Part shown: one piece after another, positions 28,813 through 40,072 of the stretch | How the letters are laid out: the number at the start of each line of letters is the position of its first letter | Numbering within the stretch: position 1 is the stretch's first letter | DNA from: Sphingomonas sp. LY54 | Lineage (GTDB): Bacteria > Pseudomonadota > Alphaproteobacteria > Sphingomonadales > Sphingomonadaceae | Direction of reading: 5' to 3' | DNA length: 64,000 nt | Assembly: GCF_035594035.1 (NCBI RefSeq) | Contig: NZ_CP141588.1 | Coordinates: 248,001-312,000 of the forward strand | The notes under the pieces: generated by a model | Databases searched by the model: none | What the model saw: only the letters and a program-made list of their open reading frames with translations | Told to the model about the DNA's origin: nothing | Position numbers and translations under genes: made by a program

Positions 28813-29978
28813 ATTCTGAACTTCCCAATCAGTTCGCTGGCATGGCGCCGGGCTTCCCGGTCCACTGCGAGCACGTCGTCGAGCGAAGCCGGTGCCGGCG
28901 GCGTGTAAAGGCTCAACGCTTCACGGACGATATTGGCGATATCGAGGAAAGGAAGCGCGCTGTCCAGAAAGGATGCGACGGCTACTTCATTGGCGGCATT
29001 GAGGATTGCCGGCTTGGCCCCGCCTTCGCCGAGCACCTGGCGGGCGAGCGCGAGGGCCGGGAAGCGGACCATGTCCGGCTCCTCGAAGTCGAGCCTGGCG
29101 ACCTTCACCAGATCCAGCCGCTCGCACGGCGTCTCCATCCGCTCCGGCCACGCCAGGCTGTGCGCGATCGGGATCCGCATGTCGGGCGCGCCCAATTGCG
29201 CCAGGAACGAGCCGTCGACATATTCGACAAGGCTGTGGATCACCGATTGCGGGTGGACGACGACGTCGAACGCGTCGGCGCCGAGCGGGAACAGGTGAAA
29301 GGCCTCGATCAATTCGAGGCCCTTGTTCATGAGCGTCGCGGAATCGACCGAGATCTTGGCGCCCATCGACCAGTTCGGATGGGCAACGGCCTGCGCCGGA
29401 GTGACGCGGCGCATCTCCTCCAGGCTCTTCGACCGAAACGGACCGCCGCTGGCGGTGAGGATGACGCGGCGCACGCCGTGGGGCCGTTCATGGTCGAAGC
29501 ACTGGAAGATCGCATTATGCTCTGAATCGACCGGCAGCAAAGTCGCGCCGCTCGCCCGCGCCGCCTGCGTCATCACCTCGCCGGCCGAGACCAGAGCCTC
29601 CTTGTTGGCGAGCGCGACCGTCTTCCCTTGGCGCAGCGCGGCCATCACCGGGCGCAGGCCGGCGGTGCCGACGATCGCCGCCATCGTCCAGTCGGCCCCG
29701 GACGCGGCCGCGTCGATCACCGCCTGCTCGCCCGCCGCCGCCTCGATGCCGGTGCCGGCGAGCGCATCCTCGAGCGCAGCCAGCAACGACGGATCGGCGA
29801 TGATGGCATGGCGCGCGCCGACCCGCCGCGCAGCCGCCGCCAGCCCCGCCACGTCGCGATGCGCGGTCAGCGCAAGCACGTCGAACCGGTCGCGATCGCG
29901 AGCGATCAGGTCGATGGTGGACTGGCCGACGGAGCCGGTCGCTCCGAGGATGGTGACGCTGCGAATGGTCTGCTTCAC
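28809..29978 (-). CDS. dxr: 1-deoxy-D-xylulose 5-phosphate reductoisomerase
   Basis: 389 residues. NADPH-binding VTILGATGSVGQSTIDLI, catalytic region LLPVDSEHNAIFQC, the flexible-loop ASGGPFRS and HPNWSMGAKISVDSATLMNKGLE are standard for Dxr. It makes MEP, the committed step of non-mevalonate isoprenoid synthesis, feeding UppS next door. I take GTG at 29978 (VKQTIRSVTIL), which overlaps the cdsA stop by four bases like its neighbours; ATG at 29987 is the alternative. Confidence 0.95.
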   Translation of the reverse strand: MKQTIRSVTILGATGSVGQSTIDLIARDRDRFDVLALTAHRDVAGLAAAARRVGARHAIIADPSLLAALEDALAGTGIEAAAGEQAVIDAAASGADWTMAAIVGTAGLRPVMAALRQGKTVALANKEALVSAGEVMTQAARASGATLLPVDSEHNAIFQCFDHERPHGVRRVILTASGGPFRSKSLEEMRRVTPAQAVAHPNWSMGAKISVDSATLMNKGLELIEAFHLFPLGADAFDVVVHPQSVIHSLVEYVDGSFLAQLGAPDMRIPIAHSLAWPERMETPCERLDLVKVARLDFEEPDMVRFPALALARQVLGEGGAKPAILNAANEVAVASFLDSALPFLDIANIVREALSLYTPPAPASLDDVLAVDREARRHASELIGKFRI

Positions 29979-30805
29979 CCTGTCCATTGCCCGGTGACCA
30001 GCAGCAGGAAGGTGGCGACGATCACCGGCAGCAACCCGTCGAGCCGGTCCAGCGCCCCGCCATGGCCGGGCAGGATCGTGCCGCTGTCCTTGACGCCGGC
30101 GCGGCGCTTCAGCCCGCTTTCGTAGAGATCGCCGGCCTGGGCGAGCACCGCCATGGCGCCGCCAATATAGAGGAAGGGCATGCCGAGATCGAAATACCAG
30201 GCCGCCAGCGCGCCGACCGCCGCTGCGCCGACAATCCCGCCGAACAGGCCGGCCCAGGTCTTGTTGGGGCTGATCCGCGGCGCGAGCTTGGGCCCGCCGA
30301 TCGTCCGCCCAGCGAAATAAGCGAAGATGTCGGTCGCCCAGGTGACGACCATCATCCAGAAGACGATGCCGAACCACGCCCAGTCGATCACGACCAGGGC
30401 GAATGAGGGAATGCCGACATAGAGGAAGCCCCAGGCCATCCCGCCGCGGCGCGACGCCAGGCCGAGCAGCAATGCGCAGCCGAGGATGACGGCGAAACCT
30501 GTCCAGGCCGGGCTGAAGGTGGCGGCGCTGATCGCCTCGTCCATCTCTGCGGCCGGGAAGAGCCACTCGCTCACCCCCAGCAAGATGATCGCCAGCAGGA
30601 CGGCGCCGAGGACGGACCAGAGCCGCGTCACCCGGTGCATGTCGCCCCATTCGAGCATCATCACCGCCGCCCCGGCAAGGACGAGCAGGCGGAACGGCCA
30701 TCCGCCGAGATAGATGGAGATGCAGGCGATGGCGACCATCACCACGCCCATCACGAAGCGGGTCGGCAGGTCCGAGACCGGAATGGGAGTTTCAGCTTCG
30801 CTCAC
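29975..30805 (-). CDS. cdsA: Phosphatidate cytidylyltransferase CdsA
   Basis: 276 residues, about eight membrane helices. The CDP-diglyceride synthase signature lies near the C-terminus (SGLKRRAGVKDSG...GHGGALDRLDG), with SPNKTWAG earlier. It makes CDP-diacylglycerol, which PssA (encoded at 35241) then uses. GTG start with four-base overlap to uppS. Confidence 0.95.
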   Translation of the reverse strand: MSEAETPIPVSDLPTRFVMGVVMVAIACISIYLGGWPFRLLVLAGAAVMMLEWGDMHRVTRLWSVLGAVLLAIILLGVSEWLFPAAEMDEAISAATFSPAWTGFAVILGCALLLGLASRRGGMAWGFLYVGIPSFALVVIDWAWFGIVFWMMVVTWATDIFAYFAGRTIGGPKLAPRISPNKTWAGLFGGIVGAAAVGALAAWYFDLGMPFLYIGGAMAVLAQAGDLYESGLKRRAGVKDSGTILPGHGGALDRLDGLLPVIVATFLLLVTGQWTG

Positions 30806-31548
30806 AGGCCACCAAAGCGTCGGTCGCGACCCGCAAATTCAGCCAGAGCCGCGCGCAGCGCGTCGCCGTCGAAATCCGGCCAGAGCGTGTCGACGAAAAG
30901 CATCTCGGCATAGGCCGCCTGCCAGAGCAGGAAATTGGACAGGCGATGCTCGCCCGACGTGCGGATGAGGAGGTCGAGCGGCGGCAGATCGGCGGTGTCG
31001 AGACCGGCCTCGATCGCGTCGTCGTCGATCGCGTCCGCCGCCATCTCGCCGGCCGCAACCTTGCGCGCCAGCGCGCGTGCCGCATTCACGATTTCCGCGC
31101 GCGCGCCGTAATTGAGCGCAATGGCGAGCGTCATGCGATCGTTGGCCGCCGTCCGCTCGACCGCCTGGTCGACCATCTTCGCGGTCTCAGGGCCGAAGGC
31201 GCTGTGGTCGCCGAGAATCTTGAGGCGGATGCCTTCCTTGTGGAGGGCGTTCAATTCCTTGCCGATATAGAGCCGAAGCAGCCCCATCAGATCGTTGATC
31301 TCTTCCTCGGGCCGACGCCAATTCTCGGACGAGAAAGCATAGAGCGTCAGGCATTCGACGCCCGCCTCGCCCGCCGCGCGGAGCACCTTGCGCGCGGATT
31401 CAGCGCCGGCGCGATGGCCGGAGGCGCGGGGCAGGCCCCTCGCCTTCGCCCAGCGGCCGTTGCCGTCCATGATAATTGCGACGTGACGCGGCACGCCTGC
31501 GCCACCGGCCTCGGCCCGCGGCGCAGCTTCGGCCCGGTTCGGGATCAC
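30802..31548 (-). CDS. uppS: Undecaprenyl diphosphate synthase (cis-prenyltransferase)
   Basis: 248 residues. [53 protein letters not shown] and [19 protein letters not shown] are the family's conserved regions, with the Asp of MDGNGRW as catalytic residue. It makes the C55 carrier lipid for peptidoglycan and polysaccharide. The N-terminal 20 residues are Ala/Arg-rich and not conserved. GTG start overlapping the frr stop. Confidence 0.96.
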   Translation of the reverse strand: MIPNRAEAAPRAEAGGAGVPRHVAIIMDGNGRWAKARGLPRASGHRAGAESARKVLRAAGEAGVECLTLYAFSSENWRRPEEEINDLMGLLRLYIGKELNALHKEGIRLKILGDHSAFGPETAKMVDQAVERTAANDRMTLAIALNYGARAEIVNAARALARKVAAGEMAADAIDDDAIEAGLDTADLPPLDLLIRTSGEHRLSNFLLWQAAYAEMLFVDTLWPDFDGDALRAALAEFAGRDRRFGGL

Positions 31549-32102
31549 GGCTGCAGAATTTCCTTTTCCTTCGCCCCCGCCGCCGCGTCGATCTCCTTGA
31601 TCGTGTCGTCGGTCAGCTTCTGCACTTCGGCATCGAGGCGCTTATGCTCGTCCTCGCTGATTTCCTTCTTCTTCTCGTCGGTCTTGAGCGCGTCCATGCC
31701 GTCGCGGCGGACGTTGCGGACCGCGATCTTCGCCTTTTCGGCATATTGGCCGGCGAGCTTGGCCAGTTCCTTGCGGCGCTCCTCGGTGAGATCGGGGATC
31801 GGCAGACGGATATTCTGGCCTTCGGAAATCGGGTTGAGGCCCAGGCCCGAGGAGCGGATCGCCTTTTCGACCGGGGTAACGTTCGAGCGGTCCCACACCT
31901 GCACGCTCAGCATGCGCGGCTCGGGCGCCGAGACGGTCGCGATCTGGTTGAGCGGCATGTTGGCGCCATAGACCTCGACCGTGATCGGATCGAGCAGGGT
32001 GACCGACGCGCGCCCCGTGCGCAGGCCGCCCAGATCGTGCTTCAGCGCCTCGATCGCGCCGTTCATGCGGCGCTGGATATCGTTCTTGTCATAAGCTGGC
32101 AT
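31545..32102 (-). CDS. frr: Ribosome recycling factor
   Basis: 185 residues, the exact usual length. [29 protein letters not shown] and [18 protein letters not shown] are typical. With EF-G it splits the post-termination ribosome. It starts 3 bases after the pyrH stop. Confidence 0.97.
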   Translation of the reverse strand: MPAYDKNDIQRRMNGAIEALKHDLGGLRTGRASVTLLDPITVEVYGANMPLNQIATVSAPEPRMLSVQVWDRSNVTPVEKAIRSSGLGLNPISEGQNIRLPIPDLTEERRKELAKLAGQYAEKAKIAVRNVRRDGMDALKTDEKKKEISEDEHKRLDAEVQKLTDDTIKEIDAAAGAKEKEILQP

Positions 32103-32105
32103 GGA

Positions 32106-32825
32106 TCACTCCCCGTTTTGGACGATCGTCGCCGTGCCTTCGCCGCTGAGCACGCGGGCCAGATTGCCCTGCTCGCGGATGTTGAACACGACGATCGGAA
32201 TATTGTTGTCGCGGCACAAGGCGACGGCGCTGGCGTCCATGACGCGCAGATCGTCGCTCAGGACCTTGTTGAAGCTGAGGCTGTCGTAACGCCGGGCGTC
32301 CGACACCTTTTTCGGATCGGCATCATAGACGCCGTCGACCGACGTGCCCTTGAACAGGGCGTCGCAGCCCATCTCGGCGGCGCGCAATGCGGCAGCGGTG
32401 TCGGTGGTGAAGAAGGGATTGCCGGTGCCGGCGGCGAAAATGACGATGCGGCCCTTCTCGAGGTGACGCTCGGCGCGGCGGCGAATGAAGGGCTCGGAAA
32501 CCGTGTTCATCGGAATGGCGGACTGGACCCGGGTCTCGACGCCGATCTGCTCCAGCGCATTCTGGACGGCCAGCGCGTTCATCACGGTCGCGAGCATGCC
32601 CATATAATCGGCGCTGGTGCGGTCGAAGCCCTTGGCCGCGGCGGCGAGGCCGCGGAAAATGTTGCCGCCGCCGACAACGATGCAGAGCTCATGGTCCTTG
32701 GCGACGCCGGCAATTTCCTCGGCGACGCGGGAGACCGTGTTGGGATCGATGCCGAACTGGCCCTGCCCCATCAGGACTTCACCGGAAAGCTTCAGGAGGA
32801 TGCGTTTGAAGCGCGGGCGCGTCAT
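32106..32825 (-). CDS. pyrH: Uridylate kinase
   Basis: 239 residues of the amino-acid-kinase fold: [55 protein letters not shown]. It phosphorylates UMP. Separated from tsf by 196 bases that include a strong terminator, so pyrH-frr onward probably has its own promoter in 32826-32950. Confidence 0.97.
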   Translation of the reverse strand: MTRPRFKRILLKLSGEVLMGQGQFGIDPNTVSRVAEEIAGVAKDHELCIVVGGGNIFRGLAAAAKGFDRTSADYMGMLATVMNALAVQNALEQIGVETRVQSAIPMNTVSEPFIRRRAERHLEKGRIVIFAAGTGNPFFTTDTAAALRAAEMGCDALFKGTSVDGVYDADPKKVSDARRYDSLSFNKVLSDDLRVMDASAVALCRDNNIPIVVFNIREQGNLARVLSGEGTATIVQNGE

Positions 32826-32953
32826 GGGGCTGTCTGGTCCGATCGTGAGGGTGAGGCGGCGCGCACCTTAGTGAAGGGTCGCGGGGGCGACAAGCCGTCT
32901 CCCCGCCCCTTCGCATCAGAAAAGCAGGGGAGAATCGGGCCTGAAACGAGAAA

Positions 32954-32980
32954 CGCCCGGTCGTGAACCACGACCGGGCG
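32954..32980 (-). terminator. Rho-independent terminator after tsf
   Basis: A perfect 12-bp stem CGCCCGGTCGTG (32954-32965) with CACGACCGGGCG (32969-32980) and a 3-base loop. On the minus strand it is followed by TTTCTCGTTT; on the plus strand by TTTT, so it could work both ways. It lies 42 bases past the tsf stop. Confidence 0.85.
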
Positions 32981-33021
32981 TTTTCGATTGCCTCGCTTCC
33001 CGCAAGCGGGAGGCGGGACGC

Positions 33022-33957
33022 TTAGGCAGCCTTGTTGGTGCCGGCAGCGGCCGCGACTTCGGCAGCGAAGTCGCTTTCCTTCTTCTCGATGCCTTCGCCG
33101 AGCTGGAAGCGGACATAGGCAGCGAGCGTGACCGGCGCGCCGAGCTTCTTGGATTCGGCGGCGACGACGTCCTCGACCTTGGTCTTGTTGTCCATCACGA
33201 AGAGCTGCGACAGGAGCGCATTCTCCTTGCGGAACTTGGCGATCGCGCCGTCGACCATCTTGGCGACGATGTCGGCGGGCTTACCGGATTCGGAAGCCTT
33301 TTCGGCGGCGATCGCGCGCTCGCGCTCGACCATCTCGGCGTCGAGATCCTCGCCCTTCAGCGCCAGCGGGTTGGCCGCGGCGATGTGCATGGCGAGCTGC
33401 TTGCCGAGCGCCTCGAGCGCGGCCTTGTCGGCGGTCGATTCGAGCGCGACGAGCACGCCGATCTTGCCGAGGCCGGCACCGACCGAATTGTGGACGTAGG
33501 AGACGACGACGCCGTCATTGACGTTCAGCACGGCGGAGCGGCGGAGCGACTGGTTCTCGCCGATCGTGGCGATGTTCGAGGTCAGCTTCTCCTCGACGGT
33601 GCCTCCGGCCGGCCAATTGGCCTGGGCGAGCGCGTCGACGTCGTTGCCGGTCTCGAGCGCGAGCTCGGCGACGGTGCGGACGAATTCCTGGAACTGCTCG
33701 TTCTTGGCGACGAAGTCGGTCTCGGAATTGACCTCGACGACCGCGCCGGTCGTGCCCTTGACGGCGACGCCGACCAGGCCTTCGGCGGCCTGGCGGCCGG
33801 CCTTCTTGGCGGCGGCGGCGAGACCCTTGGTGCGCAGCCAGTCGATCGCGGCTTCCATGTCGCCGTTCGTCTCGCCCAGCGCCTTCTTGCAGTCCATCAT
33901 GCCGGCGCCGGTGCGCTCGCGCAGTTCCTTGACGGTTGCGGCAGTGATTTCCGCCAT
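33022..33957 (-). CDS. tsf: Elongation factor Ts
   Basis: 311 residues. [27 protein letters not shown] and [10 protein letters not shown] are the conserved EF-Ts signatures. It is the nucleotide exchange factor for EF-Tu. AAAGGA lies about 10 bases before the ATG. Downstream of rpsB, with a repeat-filled 127-base spacer. Confidence 0.97.
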   Translation of the reverse strand: MAEITAATVKELRERTGAGMMDCKKALGETNGDMEAAIDWLRTKGLAAAAKKAGRQAAEGLVGVAVKGTTGAVVEVNSETDFVAKNEQFQEFVRTVAELALETGNDVDALAQANWPAGGTVEEKLTSNIATIGENQSLRRSAVLNVNDGVVVSYVHNSVGAGLGKIGVLVALESTADKAALEALGKQLAMHIAAANPLALKGEDLDAEMVERERAIAAEKASESGKPADIVAKMVDGAIAKFRKENALLSQLFVMDNKTKVEDVVAAESKKLGAPVTLAAYVRFQLGEGIEKKESDFAAEVAAAAGTNKAA

Positions 33958-33980
33958 GTCTCTAATCCTTTCAAGATTCT

Positions 33981-34076
33981 CCCCTCCCGCATGCGGGAGG
34001 GGCTGGGGGTGGGAATGCGTCAGAAAGCTCGCTGCGCTCGCCCCACCCCTCGATCCCCTCCCGCAAGCGGGAGGGG
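33981..34076. repeat. Paired palindromic repeat element in the rpsB-tsf spacer
   Basis: Two nearly identical 22-base palindromes, CCCCTCCCGCA/TGCGGGAGGGG at 33981-34002 and CCCCTCCCGC-AA-GCGGGAGGGG at 34055-34076, flank an inner inverted pair (GGGGGTGGG against CCCCACCCC) and a central GC-rich arm. The whole 96 bases can fold as nested hairpins. The look is that of a dispersed intergenic palindromic repeat, inserted inside a translation operon. It may attenuate read-through or set the rpsB:tsf ratio (inference). Confidence 0.75.
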
Positions 34077-34084
34077 GGAGATAG

Positions 34085-34843
<759 letters not shown>

Positions 34844-35056
34844 GATATTTTCTCCTTCCGGTTATACCTCTGCGGCGCCGAGAGACTGGGGCCCGATCGG
34901 GCTTGCCAGCCACCGGTTATGATGGCTCCGCATGTGGAATGGACGCGCACTTAGTCGGCTCCCGCGACAAAATCAAGCCGTTGACAGCAGAACATAACGG
35001 GAACATAGAGGCGGAACAACGCAAAAGGAAACCAAACCACGGCCGCGACGTTAAGC

Positions 35057-35065
35057 TGTGGATAA
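35057..35065. promoter_or_regulatory. Lone DnaA-box match
   Basis: TGTGGATAA, the reverse complement of the consensus DnaA box TTATCCACA, lies between the divergent rpsB gene and the small membrane ORF. A single 9-mer can occur by chance; no second box or AT-rich unwinding region is seen, so this is not an origin. Confidence 0.3.
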
Positions 35066-35080
35066 AACAGGGGAAAAGAT

Positions 35081-35311
35081 GTGAGTCACTTGGCAACCGC
35101 TCTGTTTTTCGCTTTCGTGCTGATCGGCGCCGCCGCCCTCGCTCACCAGATGGTGCGCGAATATTGGGACGATATCCTTGCCGCGCTGATGGGCGAAATG
35201 CCGGCGCGCCGCAGTCATCGTTCCTGGGCTGGAAGCCGCGTCAGGGTGTCGGCTCGTCCGCGCCCGGTGGTGACGCAGCCCGCACGGCTCCCCTTGCGCG
35301 CAGCCTCCTGA
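35081..35311 (+). CDS. Small membrane protein, unknown function
   Basis: 76 residues with one strong hydrophobic helix (about 3-22, TALFFAFVLIGAAALAH) then a short acidic amphipathic part (EYWDDILAALMGEMPA) and a basic tail. GTG start with AGGGGAAAAG 3 bases or so upstream, a reasonable ribosome site. The last 71 bases overlap the end of pssA on the opposite strand. The pattern looks like a real sphingomonad small protein, but no family is recognised. Confidence 0.55.
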   Translation: MSHLATALFFAFVLIGAAALAHQMVREYWDDILAALMGEMPARRSHRSWAGSRVRVSARPRPVVTQPARLPLRAAS

Positions 35312-36062
35312 TCTTGCCGTAGGCGTAGATGCTCGCCGGAATCAAAGCCGCATAGACCATCGCCGCGATGCTCAGCGTCGGCCACGGGGCCGAGAACAGC
35401 GCGCCGCCGATCAACGCAATCACCACGATCGCCCAGAGCCGGACGCGGCTGCGCAGCCGCAGCGAGCCCCAGGAGAAGGTGGCGAGGTTCGACACCATCA
35501 GGAAGGCGATCAGGGCGGCCCACGGCGCGACCACGTAGGTCTGCCGGAATATTTCCTCGCCGCTCCACAGCCAGAGATAGACCGGAAGCAGAGTGAGGCC
35601 GGCGCCGGCCGGGGCGGGCACGCCGGTCAGGAAGCCCGCAGATTTGTGTGGCTGTTCCTCGACGTCGATCGCGGCGTTGAACCGCGCCAGGCGGAGCGCG
35701 GCGCAGACGGCGTGGGCGAGCGCGAAGATCCAGCCGAAGCGCGGCAGATATTGCAGCGACCACAAATAGAGGATGATCGCCGGCGAAACGCCGAAGGCGA
35801 TCACGTCCGACAGCGAATCGAGCTCGGCGCCGAAGCGGCTCTGGCCCTTGAGCGCGCGGGCGATGCGGCCGTCCATGCCGTCGAGCACCGCGGCGACGAT
35901 GATCGCCGCGACCGCCTTCTCCCAGTCGCCGTCGACGCCGTTGGCGGCCGAGATGGCGTAGCGGACGCCGGTGAGGCCGCAGCACAGAGCGAGCGCGGTT
36001 ACCGCATTGGGGACGAGCGCCCTCAGCGGGATGCCACGCGGACGCCTCACCCGCTCGCTCAC
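35241..36062 (-). CDS. pssA: CDP-diacylglycerol-serine O-phosphatidyltransferase
   Basis: 273 residues, multi-pass membrane protein with the CDP-alcohol phosphatidyltransferase motif [26 protein letters not shown] (DGxxAR-x8-Gx3Dx3D). Type II PssA makes phosphatidylserine. The GTG start overlaps the psd stop (GTGA), so substrate maker and user are co-expressed. The C-terminal tail is Arg/Pro-rich. Confidence 0.94.
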   Translation of the reverse strand: MSERVRRPRGIPLRALVPNAVTALALCCGLTGVRYAISAANGVDGDWEKAVAAIIVAAVLDGMDGRIARALKGQSRFGAELDSLSDVIAFGVSPAIILYLWSLQYLPRFGWIFALAHAVCAALRLARFNAAIDVEEQPHKSAGFLTGVPAPAGAGLTLLPVYLWLWSGEEIFRQTYVVAPWAALIAFLMVSNLATFSWGSLRLRSRVRLWAIVVIALIGGALFSAPWPTLSIAAMVYAALIPASIYAYGKIRRLRARGAVRAASPPGADEPTP

Positions 36063-36796
36063 TGGCTGACGCCCTCGACGGGCTCGTTCTCGCCGATCTT
36101 GCCGACGATCGTCTCGCCGGCGATCGTGCGCTGGCCGAGGATCACCTTGGGGGCGGTGCCGGCGGGCAGGAAGACGTCGACGCGGCTGCCGAAGCGGATC
36201 AGCCCGACGCGCTGGCCGGCAGCGACGAAATCGCCCGCCTTGACCCACGGCACGATGCGGCGCGCGACGAGGCCGGCAATCTGGGTGAAGCCGATGCGGG
36301 TACCGTCATGCGCCTCGACCAGGAAATGCTGGCGCTCATTGTCCTCGCTCGCCTTGTCGAGATCGGCGTTGAGGAACTTGCCGGCGATATAGACGACGCG
36401 CTTCACCTGGCCGGCGATCGGGGTCCGGTTGATGTGGACGTCGAACACGCTCATGAAGATCGAGACGCGGGTGAAGAGCGCGGCTTCGTCGAGGCCGCCC
36501 TCGCCGATCAGTTCGCGCGGCGCCGGCACGGTGGCGATCATTGTGATCATGCCGTCGGCGGGCGCGACGATCAGGCCCTCGCCCTTGGGCGTCGTCCGGA
36601 TCGGATCGCGGAAGAAAGCGAGCACCCAGATGGTTATGCCGACCATCGGCCAGGCCAGGGTCTCCCAGCTCAGGAAGGCGAAGACGCCGGTGATGGCCGC
36701 GGCGATGACCGCAAACTTACGACCCTCGGGGTGAACCGAAGGCATGCGATATCGGACCGTGGTCGTGACGAGGTCGGGCTTTTCTAGCGAAGTCAT
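36059..36796 (-). CDS. psd: Phosphatidylserine decarboxylase proenzyme
   Basis: 245 residues, the short (PSD-A-like) form. A membrane helix near the N-terminus precedes the decarboxylase domain. The self-cleavage Gly-Ser is in [13 protein letters not shown] near the C-terminus, which generates the pyruvoyl group. It converts phosphatidylserine to phosphatidylethanolamine. Divergent from icd across 127 bases. Confidence 0.95.
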   Translation of the reverse strand: MTSLEKPDLVTTTVRYRMPSVHPEGRKFAVIAAAITGVFAFLSWETLAWPMVGITIWVLAFFRDPIRTTPKGEGLIVAPADGMITMIATVPAPRELIGEGGLDEAALFTRVSIFMSVFDVHINRTPIAGQVKRVVYIAGKFLNADLDKASEDNERQHFLVEAHDGTRIGFTQIAGLVARRIVPWVKAGDFVAAGQRVGLIRFGSRVDVFLPAGTAPKVILGQRTIAGETIVGKIGENEPVEGVSQ

Positions 36797-36923
36797 GCGC
36801 CTTCCTTAAGCCGGGACACCGGGCAGGACAACCGGACGCGGGACCTGCCATTGATCGCCGCGCCGTCCCCGCCTACACCCCGCCCCAAATCCTTCCACCC
36901 AAGCTGAGGAAAGCACGCGTCCC

Positions 36924-38141
36924 ATGGCCAAGATCAAAGTGAAAACGCCGGTTGTCGAGATCGACGGCGACGAGATGACCCGCATCATCTGGCAGTGGAT
37001 TCGCGAACGTCTGATCCAGCCCTATCTCGACATCGACCTCAAATATTACGATCTCAGCATCGAGAATCGCGACGCCACCGAGGACCGGGTGACGGTCGAA
37101 GCCGCCGAGGCGATCAAGCAGTACGGCGTCGGCGTGAAGTGCGCCACGATCACGCCCGACGAGGCGCGCGTCGAGGAGTTCGGCCTCAAGAAGATGTGGC
37201 GCTCGCCCAACGGCACGATCCGCAACATTCTCGGCGGCGTCGTCTTCCGCGAGCCGATCGTGATCGACAACGTGCCCCGGCTGATCCCGGGCTGGACCGA
37301 TCCGATCGTCGTCGGCCGCCACGCGTTCGGCGACCAGTATAAGGCGACCGACTTCCGCGTCCCGGGCCCCGGCAAGCTCAAGATTTCCTGGGAAGGCGAG
37401 AATGGCGAGCGGATCGACGAGGAAGTGTTCGACTTCCCGTCGGCCGGCGTTGCCATGGGCATGTACAATCTCGACGAATCGATCCGCGATTTCGCCCGCG
37501 CCAGCATGAATTACGGCCTCGCCCGCGGCTGGCCGGTGTACCTCTCGACCAAGAACACCATCCTCAAAGCCTATGACGGCCGCTTCAAGGACATCTTCCA
37601 GGAAGTGTTCGACGCCGAGTTCAAGGACAAGTTCGCAGAAGCCAAGATCGTCTACGAGCACCGCCTGATCGACGACATGGTGGCGAGCGCGCTCAAGTGG
37701 AGCGGCAAGTTCGTCTGGGCCTGCAAGAATTACGACGGCGACGTCCAGTCGGACCAGGTTGCGCAGGGGTTCGGGTCGCTCGGCCTGATGACCTCGGTGC
37801 TGATGTCGCCGGACGGCAATACGATCGAGGCCGAGGCCGCGCACGGCACGGTCACGCGCCACTACCGCATGCACCAGCAGGGCAAGGCGACCTCGACCAA
37901 CCCGATCGCGTCGATCTTCGCCTGGACCGGCGGCCTCAAATATCGCGGCAAGTTCGACGACACGCCCGAAGTCACGCGCTTCGCCGAGACGCTCGAGCGG
38001 GTCTGCATCCAGACCGTCGAGCAGGGCCAGATGACCAAGGATCTCGCGATCCTGATCGGCCCGGACCAGAGCTGGATGACGACCGAGCAGTTCTTCGAGG
38101 CGATCCGCGCCAATCTCGAGAAGGCGATGGCCGCCGCCTAA
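36924..38141 (+). CDS. icd: NADP-dependent isocitrate dehydrogenase
   Basis: 405 residues of the eukaryote-like (type II) NADP-IDH group: [47 protein letters not shown], and [31 protein letters not shown]. It makes 2-oxoglutarate in the TCA cycle. Followed by a strong terminator. Its place near alaS and recA is usual in alphaproteobacteria. Confidence 0.97.
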   Translation: MAKIKVKTPVVEIDGDEMTRIIWQWIRERLIQPYLDIDLKYYDLSIENRDATEDRVTVEAAEAIKQYGVGVKCATITPDEARVEEFGLKKMWRSPNGTIRNILGGVVFREPIVIDNVPRLIPGWTDPIVVGRHAFGDQYKATDFRVPGPGKLKISWEGENGERIDEEVFDFPSAGVAMGMYNLDESIRDFARASMNYGLARGWPVYLSTKNTILKAYDGRFKDIFQEVFDAEFKDKFAEAKIVYEHRLIDDMVASALKWSGKFVWACKNYDGDVQSDQVAQGFGSLGLMTSVLMSPDGNTIEAEAAHGTVTRHYRMHQQGKATSTNPIASIFAWTGGLKYRGKFDDTPEVTRFAETLERVCIQTVEQGQMTKDLAILIGPDQSWMTTEQFFEAIRANLEKAMAAA

Positions 38142-38167
38142 CGGCCCACCCGCCAGGACTTGTCGAA

Positions 38168-38201
38168 AGCCCCGGCCGCAGATGTGCGGCCGGGGCTTTT
38201 T
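38168..38201 (+). terminator. Rho-independent terminator after icd
   Basis: 13-bp perfect stem AGCCCCGGCCGCA (38168-38180) with TGCGGCCGGGGCT (38185-38197), GATG loop, followed by TTTT. It begins 26 bases after the icd stop. Confidence 0.92.
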
Positions 38202-38226
38202 CGTTGGTTGCTGACAATCGCTCTCG

Positions 38227-40029
38227 ATGCTGCATAACAGCAAGATGACGAGCGACTTCCAGACTTCCACGTTCAGCGACGCCCTCGTGATCCTCGGCGC
38301 GGCGGGGATCGTCATTCCGGCCTTCGCCCGCTTCCGGATCAGCCCGGTGATCGGGTTCATCCTGATCGGCCTGCTGGTCGGGCCCGCCGGCCTGGGTTCG
38401 ATGGCCAGGGACTTCCCTTGGCTCAGCTACGTCACCATCTCCAACCCGGAAGCGATCGAGCCGTTCGCCGAGTTCGGCATCATCCTCCTCTTGTTCTCGA
38501 TCGGGCTGGAGCTCTCGTTTCGCCGGTTGTGGATGATGCGCAGCCTCGTCTTCGGGCTCGGCGCGGCCGAATTGCTGCTGTCCGCCGGCCTGATCGGCCT
38601 CGGCCTCTACCTGATCGGCCAGGGCTGGACCGGGTCGCTCGCCTTGGGCCTCGCCCTCGCTCTGTCCTCGACCGCGATCGTCCTTCCGCTGGTCGGCACG
38701 AACAGTGCCGTCGGACGCTCGGCGCTGGCGATGCTGCTGTTCGAGGATTTGGCGATCGTCCCGATCATCTTCGCGCTGGGCGCCCTCGCCCCCTTCGCCC
38801 AGGCCGAGGGGTTCGAGGGCCTGCTGACCACGATCGCCTGGGGCGTCGCGACTGTCGTTGCGATGCTGGTGCTGGGCCGCTTCTTCCTGCCGCGTCTGTT
38901 CGCGCAGGCGGCACGCGCCAAGAATCCCGAACTGTTCCTGGCGGCGAGCCTGCTGGTCGTGATCGTCTCGAGCCTGGCGACGGCCGCCGCCGGCCTGTCG
39001 CCGATCATGGGCGCGCTGATCGCGGGCATCCTGATCGCCGAGACCGACTATCACAGCGAGGTCGAGGTCGTCACCGCGCCGTTCCGCGGGCTCGCGCTCG
39101 GCATCTTCCTGATCACGGTCGGGATGAGCGTCAACGTGCGCGTCATCGCCGGCAATTGGGGCGCGATCGTCATGGCCGTCATTGCCGTGCTGGTCGTGAA
39201 GGCGGTCGTGACGGCGGGCCTGCTCCGCCTCTCCGGCGCGCGCAGGTCGGTTGCTGCCGAGACCGGCGTGCTGATGGCCTCCCCTTCCGAGACCACGCTG
39301 ATCGTGCTGGCCGCGGCGGCCGCGGCCCAGCTCATCAGCCGAGACACCGCCGCTTTCTGGCAGATCGTCACCGCGATCGGACTCACCATCACGCCGCTGC
39401 TGGCCAAGCTCGGCCAGCTCGCCGCGCGCCGCGTCGACCTGCAGGCCGATGTCGACATCCCCGTGCTCGGCCCCGACGAAAAGGCGCCGGCGGCGGTAAT
39501 CATCGGCTTCGGGCGCGTCGGCCGCCTCGTCGCCGACATGCTGAAGATCCACGGCCGCAATTACGTCGCGGTGGATTCCAACATCGACACGGTCGCCGAA
39601 TGCCGCCGCAAGGGCTTCCCGATCCTGTTCGGCGACGTCTCGCGGCCCGAGCTGGTCGACAGGCTGAAGCTCGGCCACGCCAGCGCGCTGATCCTGACGA
39701 TGGACGACCCCGTCCTCACGGTGCGCCTGACCAAGCGGGTGCGCGCCTGGTGCCCGGACCTCACCATCGTCGCTCGCGCCCGCGACGCCAAGCACGCCGC
39801 CGAACTCTACCGCGCCGGCGCGACCGACGCCGTGCCCGAGACGCTCGAATCGTCGCTGCAATTGTCGGAGGCGGTTCTGGTCGATCTCGGCATCGCGATG
39901 GGCCCCGTCATCGCCTCGATCCACGAGAAGCGCGCCGAGCTGCGCAAGGAGATCATGGAGCTTGGCCAGCTCGTCGAGGAGCCGCGTATCCGCCGACGCC
40001 GGCTCCGGGATGCCCTGAAGTCCCAGTGA
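38227..40029 (+). CDS. CPA2-family cation:proton antiporter with RCK (TrkA-N) domain, KefB/KefC-like
   Basis: 600 residues. About twelve membrane helices make up the Na+/H+ exchanger domain (about 20-400; LLLFSIGLELSFRRL, LALSSTAIVLPLV, LLFEDLAIVPIIFALG), then a cytoplasmic NAD-binding RCK domain (about 415-540; VIIGFGRVGRLVADML) and a coiled tail. KefB/C-type proteins exchange K+ for H+ and are gated by glutathione or nucleotides; the exact ion here is not certain. Start at 38227 or at the second ATG, 38245; neither has a strong ribosome site. Confidence 0.9.
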   Translation: MLHNSKMTSDFQTSTFSDALVILGAAGIVIPAFARFRISPVIGFILIGLLVGPAGLGSMARDFPWLSYVTISNPEAIEPFAEFGIILLLFSIGLELSFRRLWMMRSLVFGLGAAELLLSAGLIGLGLYLIGQGWTGSLALGLALALSSTAIVLPLVGTNSAVGRSALAMLLFEDLAIVPIIFALGALAPFAQAEGFEGLLTTIAWGVATVVAMLVLGRFFLPRLFAQAARAKNPELFLAASLLVVIVSSLATAAAGLSPIMGALIAGILIAETDYHSEVEVVTAPFRGLALGIFLITVGMSVNVRVIAGNWGAIVMAVIAVLVVKAVVTAGLLRLSGARRSVAAETGVLMASPSETTLIVLAAAAAAQLISRDTAAFWQIVTAIGLTITPLLAKLGQLAARRVDLQADVDIPVLGPDEKAPAAVIIGFGRVGRLVADMLKIHGRNYVAVDSNIDTVAECRRKGFPILFGDVSRPELVDRLKLGHASALILTMDDPVLTVRLTKRVRAWCPDLTIVARARDAKHAAELYRAGATDAVPETLESSLQLSEAVLVDLGIAMGPVIASIHEKRAELRKEIMELGQLVEEPRIRRRRLRDALKSQ

Positions 40030-40072
40030 TTCCGCCCCGTTCCCGGTAGGGCACACAGCCATTCTTGTCGTC

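Noticed and set aside
37972..40062. 696-codon frame on the minus strand
   Set aside because: Antisense to the CPA2 antiporter; Asp/Gln/Arg-rich composition shows it is a shadow.
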